A DNA stretch of 17,491 nt, taken from Nitrososphaerales archaeon TH5894. GTDB taxonomy: Archaea > Thermoproteota > Nitrososphaeria > Nitrososphaerales > Nitrososphaeraceae. Both the position numbers and the translations under genes were made by a program. The DNA lies in assembly GCA_014523485.1 (NCBI GenBank), contig JAATVK010000135.1, forward strand, positions 1 through 17,491, written 5' to 3'. Shown one piece after another: positions 7,513 to 14,757 of the stretch (positions are counted from its first letter, which is position 1; each line of letters begins with the position of its first letter). The notes beneath the pieces were generated by a model. The model saw nothing but the letters and a program-made list of their open reading frames with translations. It was not told the origin of the DNA and ran no database searches.

Positions 7513-7719
7513 TTGAATTATACCCACTATAAACAAAAAATTTTATCTGCTCTAGGTAGAGAAGCCGATTTTTTATACGATACGATTGATAAGTATATTG
7601 AAGATGCCAAAAAGTCAAATAATAATGAATTAGTAAACTTATGGAATCGAATTAAACAAGATAGATTAAAACATATTAATGATCTTAAAGAAGCATTAGA
7701 AGGAGAAATTCATAAATAG
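7513..7719 (+). CDS. Conserved-looking small all-helical protein
   Basis: A 68-residue protein starting at TTG (7513); there is no ATG or GTG alternative nearby. It is predicted to be entirely helical, with two amphipathic helices (about 5-35 and 38-66), and is very charged. Sequence such as ADFLYDTIDKYIEDAKKS and LWNRIKQDRLKHINDLKEAL resembles a ferritin/rubrerythrin-like helical hairpin, but no metal-binding E-x-x-H signature is visible, so this is only a fold impression. Base composition and the even spread of Asp/Glu/Lys look like real coding DNA. A TATA-like run near 7471-7482 fits a start near 7501. The function is unknown. Confidence 0.6.
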   Translation: MNYTHYKQKILSALGREADFLYDTIDKYIEDAKKSNNNELVNLWNRIKQDRLKHINDLKEALEGEIHK

Positions 7720-8166
7720 GTTTTTTAAATTGTTATGTTTTTTCTTTTCATGAATTAGAAATAAAATTATATTCAAGTTAGTAGATCTTCCTTGCAATTA
7801 TGTTATCTTGAGATTATTATATAATACTCTCAAAAATACTCACTTCATGTGTCAAAAATTATAGTAGTACAATTAATCAATAAATATCAAAATAAGATAG
7901 TTCTTCTCATATGCTTAGGAAAGATAAACACACGTCATGAATAAGGTTAAGGATTATAATAAATTTAATGGCCCTTTTTGTCCGTTTTTAATTCCTAAAT
8001 CATATACCTTTACAAATATATCCACCTGCTAAATCGTTGTAATATAGATTGAATGATTTAAGCTATTATGTTATTAATGTGATTCATCTTATTTAGAATT
8101 CAACCAAATAAAATTTAATTTTTCAATTCCAAAAGATTAATAAAAAGAGCAGAAAGAAAAATTTTT
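7720..8166. other. Intergenic between convergent genes, no gene seen
   Basis: No credible ORF. A 23-codon minus-strand GTG frame near 7960-8030 is too short to support. The right end holds the T-rich tail of the TFB-A transcript. Confidence 0.4.
8142..8161 (-). terminator. Poly-T terminator tract of TFB-A
   Basis: Just past the TFB-A stop the minus strand reads TTTTTCTTTCTGCTCTTTTT, the oligo-T pattern at which archaeal RNA polymerase commonly stops. Confidence 0.4.
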
Positions 8167-9132
8167 TTAGTTTATTCGTTTCCTGAGTTCTATGGTATTA
8201 TTGGGTATGTGAGGAAAAATCATTTTTACATCCAAAAATCTTTTTCTTAATGTCACTACACTCATTTCTCCAGCAATTGCAACCTGGGATTGACTTATGT
8301 TTTCTCCCTGTTCTAGACATGCAGCATAGAGAACCGCTATCGATAACGCAGTAGGGTCCTTGCCTGAAGAAAAAGGATGTTCTTTTATGTCTGCCATCAT
8401 TTCTATTGCTCTTTGTAGGGTTTTTTTGCTTATACCTCCCTTATTTGCAATTTTACTCAAATAGGTTGTAGAATCTATGGGTTGAAGTCTAATTTTCAAA
8501 TTTCGTAATAGTAAGCGGTAGCATTTTCCTGCAAAAACTTTATCGGCATTAGCAATCTCGGCAATTTCATCCAAAGTTCTAGGAATATTCATTTCTCTGC
8601 AAGCAACATAGACGCAAGCGACTACGAACTCTTTAATAGAACGTCCTTTTGTAATTCTTTTCTCTACCACTTTTCGATAATAATATGCGGACTTTTCGAG
8701 TAGTGTATCACTTAATGAGAGTTTATCTTTAATTCTTAATAAAACCCCAAATGCATTCTTTAAATTTCGATGATAACTACGATTATTGCTAGAGATCTTA
8801 TTCCAATGACGAATAGTCCTGACTTTTGCCATTTGGCTTGTATTTAACTGACTTCCAAATGCATCTACATTCGACGAAGAAATTGTTGTTGAAAGGCCTT
8901 TATCATAATGGGCTAAGGAGAGAGGCATTCCTACACTCAAGTTATTTTCAATATTTTTCATAGGTTCAGACTCAATTCCAGCGGAATCCAACCTGTCTTC
9001 TATTATCATACCACATGAAGTACAAATCATTTCTCCATTTGAGGAATCAAATATAATATGCTCATTTTGACAATTTGGACAATGATCTTTTTCTTTAATA
9101 TCGGTTTGTAATATTTTAGGCGTTGTACTCAT
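8167..9132 (-). CDS. tfb: Transcription initiation factor IIB (TFB), copy A
   Basis: A 321-residue archaeal TFB, which bridges TBP on the TATA box and RNA polymerase. An N-terminal zinc ribbon uses C18/C21 (CPNC) and C37/C40 (CTSCG). The B-reader/linker region spans roughly 60-112. Cyclin repeat 1 lies at about 114-205, with GRSIKEFVVACVYVACRE (163-180) and IPRTLDEIAEIAN (183-195). Cyclin repeat 2 lies at about 215-305, ending in the BRE-contacting helix-turn-helix SQSQVAIAGEMSVVTLRKRF (280-299). The length is slightly above the usual ~300 because of an N-terminal extension and a basic tail. A TATA-like CTTATAAG centred 26 bases before the ATG implies a leaderless mRNA. It is divergent from the RHH gene. 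It differs clearly from copy B, so the two may recognise different promoters or conditions. Confidence 0.93.
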   Translation of the reverse strand: MSTTPKILQTDIKEKDHCPNCQNEHIIFDSSNGEMICTSCGMIIEDRLDSAGIESEPMKNIENNLSVGMPLSLAHYDKGLSTTISSSNVDAFGSQLNTSQMAKVRTIRHWNKISSNNRSYHRNLKNAFGVLLRIKDKLSLSDTLLEKSAYYYRKVVEKRITKGRSIKEFVVACVYVACREMNIPRTLDEIAEIANADKVFAGKCYRLLLRNLKIRLQPIDSTTYLSKIANKGGISKKTLQRAIEMMADIKEHPFSSGKDPTALSIAVLYAACLEQGENISQSQVAIAGEMSVVTLRKRFLDVKMIFPHIPNNTIELRKRIN

Positions 9133-9154
9133 GTTCCTTCAGCATTTCTTAAGT

Positions 9155-9162
9155 CTTATAAG
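9155..9162 (-). promoter_or_regulatory. TATA-like box of TFB-A
   Basis: CTTATAAG on the minus strand, centred 26 bases before the ATG at 9132, so a leaderless start is expected. Confidence 0.6.
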
Positions 9163-9232
9163 CACTATGTTTACAACTCCGCATCTTTAATTTTTTCTAT
9201 ACAAAAAAACACATAAGAACACAACATAACAC

Positions 9233-9240
9233 AATTATAG
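9233..9240 (+). promoter_or_regulatory. TATA-like box of the RHH gene
   Basis: AATTATAG is centred 26 bases before the GTG at 9263, supporting that start and a leaderless mRNA. It is preceded by an AC-rich run (about 9209-9233) of ACACA/ACATAA near-repeats that may hold BRE or regulator sites. Confidence 0.55.
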
Positions 9241-9250
9241 AACGTCCGAT

Positions 9251-9262
9251 TACAATATTGTA
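9251..9262 (+). promoter_or_regulatory. Perfect 12-bp palindrome abutting the RHH start codon (candidate operator)
   Basis: TACAATATTGTA is a perfect palindrome occupying positions -12 to -1 of the RHH gene, between its TATA-like box and the predicted transcription start. RHH dimers bind palindromic or repeated sites, so autorepression by blocking initiation is a reasonable inference. Confidence 0.45.
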
Positions 9263-9781
9263 GTGCCAAATTCAACTCGTTCGTTTAGAGTGGAACAATA
9301 TATTTCTAATATATTAGACGAAGAAGCTGAACGGATGGGAATTTCAGTTAATGCACTAGTTAATATTATTCTCAAGCATTACGCGGATTTTACTCGTTTT
9401 TTATCGAAAATTGACTTAGTGATATTAAATAGAGAAATTTTAACAAAATTTTTACAAAGTATGGATGACCAGGAGGTTTTTAAAATTGGTATTGAGTTAG
9501 GCGAAACAATTCCTAAAGACACAATTTTGTTTTGGAAAAAAGAGTTAGCCCAACAAAATGTATTCGAATATTTAGAAAAAATTATTTGTAGGTATGGTTT
9601 GTTAGGAACGTATGATGAAATAAATCAAAATGGAGGGAAAATTATTGTAATTAGGCATAGGTTAGGAAAAAAAGGCTCCATATTTTTCCAAGGATATATA
9701 AAGTCCATTTTTAATACTGTTGGTTTAGATAACACTATAGAACTAACTGAATCCTCAGTAAAAGCAAAAATAGTTGTGTAA
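9263..9781 (+). CDS. Ribbon-helix-helix DNA-binding protein with a C-terminal sensor-like domain
   Basis: A 172-residue protein with a GTG start at 9263. Residues 5-45 fit an RHH (CopG/Arc-like) fold: strand STRSFRVEQYI, helix SNILDEEAERMG, turn IS, helix VNALVNIILKHYADF. Residues ~50-172 form a separate alpha/beta domain that ends with the pattern GGKIIVIRHRLGKKGSIFFQGYI and a final strand ELTESSVKAKIVV. This tail recalls small-molecule-binding domains of the V4R/HNOB type, but that is only an impression. The protein is probably a dimeric transcription regulator with a regulatory C-terminal domain. It shares a 130-base divergent promoter region with TFB-A. A perfect palindrome abuts its start codon, so self-regulation and control of TFB-A are plausible. 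Confidence 0.72.
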   Translation: MPNSTRSFRVEQYISNILDEEAERMGISVNALVNIILKHYADFTRFLSKIDLVILNREILTKFLQSMDDQEVFKIGIELGETIPKDTILFWKKELAQQNVFEYLEKIICRYGLLGTYDEINQNGGKIIVIRHRLGKKGSIFFQGYIKSIFNTVGLDNTIELTESSVKAKIVV

Positions 9782-9827
9782 AGGCTAATAACGATTTAAT
9801 TATATAACACATTCCAAAGATTGTTTT

Positions 9828-9996
9828 TTACTGGGTTGATTTCATATTTATCGGCATCATTTTCTCTAGAAAGTGATTGCTCATGCCCTTACCACCAATA
9901 CCATTTAATATTTCAGCTATAATAAAATATCTCGGATGAGCTAAGAGAAAGAATAGTATTGAATAGTGCTTCTATTAAAGTCCAAAATTTTATCAT
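9828..9996 (-). pseudogene. Possible frameshifted small ORF
   Basis: ATG at 9996 opens a frame (MIKFWTLIEALFNTILS) that soon stops. One register shift around 9940-9950 continues it into a very protein-like stretch (LAHPRYFIIAEILNGIGGKG, then MSNHFLEKMMPINMKSTQ) ending with TAA at 9830-9828. The joined product would be about 55 residues. I recognise no family. It lies downstream of, and on the same strand as, another apparently frameshifted ORF, so this 450-base block may be a decaying remnant. Confidence 0.3.
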
Positions 9997-10030
9997 AATT
10001 TTATCTCGCTACTTCGATACTCAAAATCTT

Positions 10031-10287
10031 TTATTTTTTTAATGCTTTGTTCAATTGTCTAGTCATTTTTAGAAATTCTTGAACCTTTTCCAATTACTAT
10101 TTTCGATTAATTCATTAAAAAACGAAATATTTTTTACATTACTATGTAAAACTTCTTCATTCTGAATAGAATAAATGACTAAATCATTGACCAGGTGAGC
10201 TATAAGTGTTAAATCGTTTTTAAAATCTATGTAAATTTCTAAATTTTCGCTTAAGTCTTGGTTAGCATATTCAAAATTTCTTTTCAT
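10031..10287 (-). pseudogene. Small hypothetical gene, apparently frameshifted near its 3' end
   Basis: From ATG 10287 the open frame runs 72 codons to TAA 10071-10069. The chain is helical and acidic (LEIYIDFKNDLTLIAHLVNDLVIYSIQNEE). Adding a single base at about 10090, in the GG of the TGG codon, would continue the protein as EKVQEFLKMTRQLNKALKK to a TAA at 10033-10031. That is an amphipathic, strongly protein-like ending and would give a product of about 85 residues. Either the gene has recently lost a base (or the read has), or the true product is the 72-residue form (10069-10287). GAGG lies six bases before the ATG, unusual here. Family unknown. Confidence 0.42.
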
Positions 10288-10732
10288 AAACCTCTTTATC
10301 CAATAAAATTTTTATCAATTGTATGTCATGGGAAGCTTCTTTCAAAGGTAAAGTAGCCTGAAAATTTTCAAGCTAATTCGATTTTTAAAATGATAACAGA
10401 TATAATGACAATAAACATATTCACTTATTAAAGGCTAGATAGGGTTATAGTTGTATACCTCTGTATCATATTAAATTATACTAATAGTGAGATTTTAACC
10501 AACACTCACTAAATAGAAAATTAGGATAATTAAATATTTAATTTTATCCTCTTAAAAGAAGGTAAACACAGTTATACTAGATTAGAGAAGGGATAAATCA
10601 AATTCACGCTTTAAAGCAGGAAAGACGACAAAGATAGTTCAAATTCATACAAAAGAAGGGTCTTTATCTTAAACTTTCTCATATATAGTCAGGTATAATT
10701 TTGTAACGCCAAATTATGGGATTTCGCTATTT
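10288..10732. other. Intergenic between convergent genes, no gene seen
   Basis: No credible ORF. It contains a perfect 12-bp AT-rich palindrome, TGAAAATTTTCA, at 10359-10370, which is likely chance in DNA of this composition. Confidence 0.4.
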
Positions 10733-11137
10733 CTATAAAAGGCTCTTAATGGTATATTCTAGGACCTGCAACTTGATAGGTTTAAGTAAAAGGATAATAT
10801 TCTTATCCGCAAAGAACTCATCATTTGATAATTCACTTCTAACATATTCATATGCTGTTACTATTATTATCGGAGCATTTGGATACTTTTTAAGTATTTG
10901 TTTGGCTGCTTCTAATCCACTTAGTTTTCCTGGAAGATTATAGTCCAATATAAGCATATTAGGAAAAAAGGTTTCATAATCCTTCAAAGCTTCATTGGCA
11001 GTAGTAGATGTGGCTTGAACAGAAAAGCCTTTATTATTTAGATAATCTTTGTAGAGAAGAAGAATATCAATTTCATCTTCTATTATCATGACTTTTTTCT
11101 TGTCTGTTTTTATTTTATTATCTCCGTTTGTTCTCAT
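10733..11137 (-). CDS. Stand-alone response regulator receiver (CheY-like)
   Basis: A 134-residue protein from the ATG at 11137; a GTG directly before it, at 11140, is a less likely start. After a short basic N-terminus, the receiver fold shows the acidic cluster E20-D21-E22 (IIEDEIDI), the phosphoacceptor D65 in LILDYNLPG, T94 in IIIVTAYE and K119 in LLLKPIK, counted from the ATG. All phosphorylation residues are therefore present. There is no output domain, so it probably acts by protein contact in a phosphorelay, as is common for archaeal receivers. No histidine kinase is in the window, so its partner must be elsewhere. A TTTTAAAAGATTTATTT run about 35-48 bases upstream on the minus strand is the probable promoter. 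The CHRD pseudogene lies upstream on the same strand. Confidence 0.88.
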   Translation of the reverse strand: MRTNGDNKIKTDKKKVMIIEDEIDILLLYKDYLNNKGFSVQATSTTANEALKDYETFFPNMLILDYNLPGKLSGLEAAKQILKKYPNAPIIIVTAYEYVRSELSNDEFFADKNIILLLKPIKLQVLEYTIKSLL

Positions 11138-11264
11138 CACATATAACTACACAAATATTGTTTGCATCTTTCCAAATAAATCTTTTAAAACTGTTTTGTA
11201 TCTTTTATTAAATTTTAATATTTTCCCTTCAAAACATGATAAAGTAATGAACCCTCTGTCTTAA

Positions 11265-11758
11265 CTAATTTGACAAATTTGTTGCATTGACAGTTGTTAT
11301 CTGTCCCCATAGTTCTCCATTTGGATGTTCCTAGGTGGTATATTAACATAAGTTTGCCTATTATTAAACAACTGAACGAGTTCAGTGATAGTTTTTCCTG
11401 TTAGTGGGCCTATGAGCTCTGCAGAAGTTACTTTACCTTCTACTAAAGTTCCATTTTGCACATCAACTGGCGTTGAGGATTTTAGTACAGGAGGCGATAA
11501 TCTCACCATTTTGTCCAAATTCACCTAAATGGAGATGAGCAGCGGTTATATCATCCAAGTTTGAAACATTTACTCTAAAATCTATGTAATTGTTTATTAA
11601 TTCAAATAATGCTATTCCTGTACTATTGGTATTAACAGGAGGAACTTCTTCCATTCCTGTTAGAGGAGTAAAATATTTATTATTTTCTGATAACGCAAGT
11701 ATTGAAAGACAAGAAAGGTATAATTAACATACTCAAAAGTAGTAAATTATAAAAACAT
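11265..11758 (-). pseudogene. CHRD-domain secreted protein, broken by four frameshifts
   Basis: Read across frames, the minus strand encodes one CHRD-domain secreted protein. A hydrophobic signal region (MFYNLLLLSMLIIPFLS) is followed by FTPLTGMEEVPPVNTNSTG, then VNVSNLDDITAAHLHLGEFG, KSSTPVDVQNGTLVEGKVTS, AELIGPLTGKTITELVQL, TYVNI, and finally EHPNGELWGQI and TNLSN, with TAG at 11267-11265. These are the expected CHRD blocks in order. Four register changes interrupt them: an extra T in the T5 run at 11751-11755, one near 11698-11712, an extra A at 11480-11483, and a missing base near 11329-11336. A TATA-like box sits at the right distance. CHRD domains occur in chordin and many secreted microbial proteins of unclear function. 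Four indels in 500 bases suggest a pseudogene; sequencing error is the alternative. Confidence 0.8.
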
Positions 11759-11780
11759 TTCCTGTTGTTTCATAGTTAAA

Positions 11781-11791
11781 CATATTATATA
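11781..11791 (-). promoter_or_regulatory. TATA-like box of the CHRD pseudogene
   Basis: TTATATAATATG-like run on the minus strand, about 28 bases before the inferred original ATG at 11758, so the promoter appears still intact. Confidence 0.4.
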
Positions 11792-11951
11792 ATGGTTCTA
11801 GCTTAATATCCTAATCTCAGTAGATTAATTTTAATCATTATTATTTAAGAAATGATGGTAATATAATATAATTTTAATTTAAAAAAATAAATTAGGATAT
11901 ATTTATAGTTAATTATTAATTACTAATTAATCTGAATTTACTTACTAAAAA

Positions 11952-12320
11952 TTAGTAATTAAATTTTTTTTTGATCTCCCTAATAATTTCGTTAGTAGAT
12001 ATAATTAAATCACCCAGCGCATCAGCTTTATTATCTCGAATTACGACAATTTCTCCTGGTCCAAAATGACAATTTTTTATTTCAATTGGTATCTCACTGC
12101 TGGTAATATATGCGAGAAACTCAAAAAGATTAGGATAAGTTCTGTTGCCTTTATAAGTAAAACCTACTCTTCCATTACTAATTAGACAATTCTCTGCTAT
12201 TGGAAATGCAAATCGATTATTGTTATTATTACAAATTAAATTAATTATTTTTTTTTCAATTTCCAAATCTTTAGACTTATTCCAATTTTCAGAAAGTTTT
12301 TCTAAGAGGTCAAAATCCAT
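11952..12320 (-). CDS. Hypothetical protein, 122 residues
   Basis: I do not recognise a family. The N-terminal third is helical and charged (MDFDLLEKLSENWNKSKDLEIEKKI), followed by a run of five asparagines (31-35). The middle is mixed beta structure (CLISNGRVGFTYKGNRTYPNL), then FGPGEIVVIRDNKADALGDLII and a basic amphipathic final helix (~108-122). There is no signal peptide or membrane segment, so it is probably cytoplasmic. Cys30, Cys45 and Cys84 show no metal-site spacing. The ATG at 12320 lies about 27 bases from a TTTTAATAAG element on the minus strand (12342-12351), fitting a leaderless transcript. It lies upstream of the CHRD pseudogene on the same strand, with about 190 bases between. 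Confidence 0.6.
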   Translation of the reverse strand: MDFDLLEKLSENWNKSKDLEIEKKIINLICNNNNNRFAFPIAENCLISNGRVGFTYKGNRTYPNLFEFLAYITSSEIPIEIKNCHFGPGEIVVIRDNKADALGDLIISTNEIIREIKKKFNY

Positions 12321-12616
12321 ATGATAAATAGATATATTTCACTTATTAAAATTGTTCTCCAAAGACTTTATATAACAATTTTGAATACGATTAGATTTGT
12401 GAATTGTAAATTTTCATATTGTAAAACTAATAGTCAAATGTCATTTATATCATACAAATTTGAGTTTTAATAAAAATATTATTTTCATTAAGTAGTAATT
12501 TACGATAATAATATAATTAATGATTATTTCAAAGAAACTTTTAAAATATTTCTTGTATATTATTCTTAACTATATTTTTTTTTAAAAAAAATGAGGAGAA
12601 GATTAAATATTGAGGT
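12321..12616. other. Intergenic between divergent units, no gene seen
   Basis: Extremely AT-rich. It holds a nine-T/eight-A palindromic run at 12575-12591, which probably served as the TATA region of the decayed gene that follows. Confidence 0.4.
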
Positions 12617-13081
12617 GTGGATTTTAATTTATTAAATGGCTTATTAAAAACAAATCCAGAAACATTGATAATCATAAATCCCAAAGCCTTTAGTGGAAAA
12701 AATGAAAATGATATTGAAGGATTTTGTAATGCCTTAAATTAACTAGGTAAAAATATTAAAATCAAAATTATTAAGAAATCTAGTGATGCTAAAGGATTTA
12801 TCAGAAAATTAAAGCAATTGAGGGAGATGAAACCCTTCACGAATTCGCTAATGGTTTTTTGAACCTTCGCCTAAATATATTACCACTTCTGAGAAACTTC
12901 ATGATTTAATCCTAATATCATCCCAACTAGGATTCTACATAGTCCTGGCAAGAACAATAAATATTTTAGCAAATCTCTGGAAATTCTAACAGATCCCATT
13001 CAAGTTTGCAATAAGATAAAGAGATTAAAACAAAAAAAAGATATAATTTCTATCGTTACTCAAAATTCTAAGAGAGAATAA
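12617..13081 (+). pseudogene. Decayed coding sequence, unidentified
   Basis: One frame from GTG 12617 to TAA 13079-13081 reads as convincing protein but is broken by stops. It starts VDFNLLNGLLKTNPETLIII, NPKAFSGKNENDIEGFCNAL, then a TAA near 12740, then LGKNIKIKIIKKSSDAKGFI. Around 12850-12960 the coding sense moves to the +1 frame (FEPSPKYITTSEKLHDLILI, SSQLGFYIVLA). It returns to the first frame for KYFSKSLEILTDPIQVCNKI. At least one nonsense mutation and two frameshifts are needed to explain this. The LIIINPKAFSGK start faintly recalls kinase-like NP-G loops, but no family can be named. It is clearly non-functional as read. Confidence 0.55.
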
Positions 13082-13086
13082 AGGTT

Positions 13087-13586
13087 ATGGTTTGCTTAAA
13101 TACAATAGAGATTGGAATAGGTGCTGAAATTATTGATAGAGCAAAACTTCTTAGAGACAAAATAAATAGTAGAATCGGTTTCAAACTTCCTCGATAATTT
13201 CTACTATGCCTTCATAGGAGAGTAATGAATTTGAAATGGTTTTAGATAATGGAAGAAAAAAGACACCATGAATATTACAATGACTATAGATGCTAACGGG
13301 AGTTACCATGCTGGAAGATTTTAGCCTGCATATAATGCAAAAATAAATGAATATTTCTAGATTTAGTTATTGTTAATGATCGAGGTAGTTTCAATTTTTG
13401 ACGAGTTTAATTAATATAAAAATGGAAGTGCATTCTGGCAAGACACATATAATTTATGTACAGGCAAAATATATAACAACGAGCTCTTTAGATAGGGAAG
13501 TCACAGTAACAAGAGATGGTGAACCCATAGGAATTCTTCCAGTAAGTTTTCGAATCCATAAACAAATATTAAATATTATGGCATAA
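13087..13586 (+). pseudogene. Decayed coding sequence, unidentified fragments
   Basis: Protein-like pieces in shifting frames continue directly after the previous remnant. From ATG 13087 a 36-codon piece (MVCLNTIEIGIGAEIIDRAK, LLRDKINSRIGFKLPR) ends at TAA 13195-13197. In other frames come ESNEFEMVLDNGRKKTP, then MNITMTIDANGSYHAGRF, then FLDLVIVNDRGSFNF. The last is a 62-codon open stretch (TTG 13398 to TAA 13586) containing DREVTVTRDGEPIGILPVSF. The TTG-started 62-residue ORF is open and could be expressed (internal ATG at 13422), but its place in a row of fragments favours a remnant. No family was recognised. The two remnants may have been one gene or two. Confidence 0.45.
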
Positions 13587-13679
13587 TTGCTATCACTATT
13601 TAAAAAATTATTTCAAAATGGTATTAAAATACAGGCACTGTAATACTTGACATTTGTTATATTACTGCACTCCTTAAAA

Positions 13680-13692
13680 TATAAATATATAA
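13680..13692 (+). promoter_or_regulatory. TATA-like box of the phosphatase gene
   Basis: TATAAATATATAA, centred 23-26 bases before the ATG at 13709. One of the strongest TATA elements in the window. Confidence 0.65.
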
Positions 13693-13708
13693 CTTTCAAT
13701 GTTAAGTG

Positions 13709-14233
13709 ATGACACTGATAGGAAATTTATTTAGATGGGTTCATGGTAAATTTAGTAATAGACCTACTAATTTTTCTTGGGTAATTGACAATAAAATTGC
13801 AGGTAGTGGAACTCCTATGACCTCAAAACAATATAGATGGTTGATAAAGAATAATATCAAGTCTATCGTTACTGTAAGAGAATTTCCTCTACCAGAAAAA
13901 TGGCTCGTTGATAATGGAAAAAATACTATTCTTAAAGAAGATTATAAGTTTGTATATGTAAAAGATTATGGAGTCCCTACACTTGAAGTGTTGGATAATA
14001 TTGTGAATTATATACATAGTAAAATCACTGAAGAAAAGAAACCATTAGTCGTTCATTGTGCAGCAGGTAAAGGAAGAACTGGTACAATTCTCGCCGCATA
14101 CCTCTTGAAAAAAGAGAATATTTCTTCTGATGACGCCGTAAAGAAAATAAGGAGCATTCGTCCTGGATCCATTCAATCCAAGGTACAGGAGCAGGTTTTA
14201 CATGAATATGAAAAATTTCTAAAAGGTGTATAG
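13709..14233 (+). CDS. Dual-specificity/tyrosine protein phosphatase (DUSP23-like)
   Basis: A 174-residue cysteine phosphatase with the P-loop signature VVHCAAGKGRTGT. The nucleophile is C117 and the phosphate-binding arginine R123, counted from the ATG at 13709. The general acid is D86 in VKDYGVPTLE, the DxxxP arrangement seen in small DUSP23-type enzymes. It should remove phosphate from Tyr, or from Ser/Thr, of proteins, or act on another small phosphate ester. No signal peptide or extra domain is present. The family's IAGSGTPMTSKQYRWL region (30-45) and the C-terminal helix after IRPGSIQ are intact. The ATG at 13709 is favoured over the GTG three bases earlier, because it sits about 24-26 bases from a strong TATA-like box. 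It is monocistronic; the long downstream spacer separates it from the convergent TFB-B. Confidence 0.9.
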   Translation: MTLIGNLFRWVHGKFSNRPTNFSWVIDNKIAGSGTPMTSKQYRWLIKNNIKSIVTVREFPLPEKWLVDNGKNTILKEDYKFVYVKDYGVPTLEVLDNIVNYIHSKITEEKKPLVVHCAAGKGRTGTILAAYLLKKENISSDDAVKKIRSIRPGSIQSKVQEQVLHEYEKFLKGV

Positions 14234-14757
14234 CAGGAAAATTACATGTTCTTTTATATAAAAAAACCTGCGTTCTAGATTATCTGAGTTCTCTTAATGA
14301 ATTATTATCTCTTTAACAGTATGCAATTTTAATTAGGTTAATAAGGTTCCTTTAATTATTGAATTAACTCCATAAGATTATCTGGATTGTTTCAATTCTC
14401 CTTCTTTAATTATAACCTTTCATTAAGATAGAGAACCTCGAGCCAACTAATAAGTATATACAACCTAGAGTAGACTTTCAATAAACAAATAATGATGATT
14501 TAATAAATATAACCCCAGACTAGATGAAATTTGATACCTAGCTGAGAAACTAGGATTATTATGTCTATAAAATATATCAATTTAAATTAAATAACTAATC
14601 TTGACACTATTTGTTTATTATTGAGAATTTGTTTACTTTCTGGATAACAATTTAATAAATTTACAAAAGATTATCCAATAAAAACAATGAATTATATGTT
14701 ACTATTTGATAATCAACATCTTGTGAAGATTTGAATAAGATAAAAAAATTTGGTAAT
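14234..14757. other. Intergenic between convergent genes, no gene seen
   Basis: No credible ORF. It has a small hairpin (CCTAG at 14537-14541 with CTAGG at 14550-14554) and an 11-bp inverted pair (ATAAACAAATA at 14481-14491, its complement at 14608-14618). Both are weak given the AT content. Confidence 0.4.

Noticed and set aside
10359..10370. Palindrome TGAAAATTTTCA
   Set aside because: AT-rich, not near a start codon, and expected by chance at this composition.
10716..10943. Plus-strand open frame over the receiver gene
   Set aside because: It is the shadow of the well-supported receiver protein on the opposite strand.
13087..13195. Resemblance of the 36-codon fragment to a stretch of the FlhA export protein
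   Set aside because: The similarity covers about 30 residues of common amino acids and no neighbouring FlhA motifs follow; archaea lack this flagellar system.
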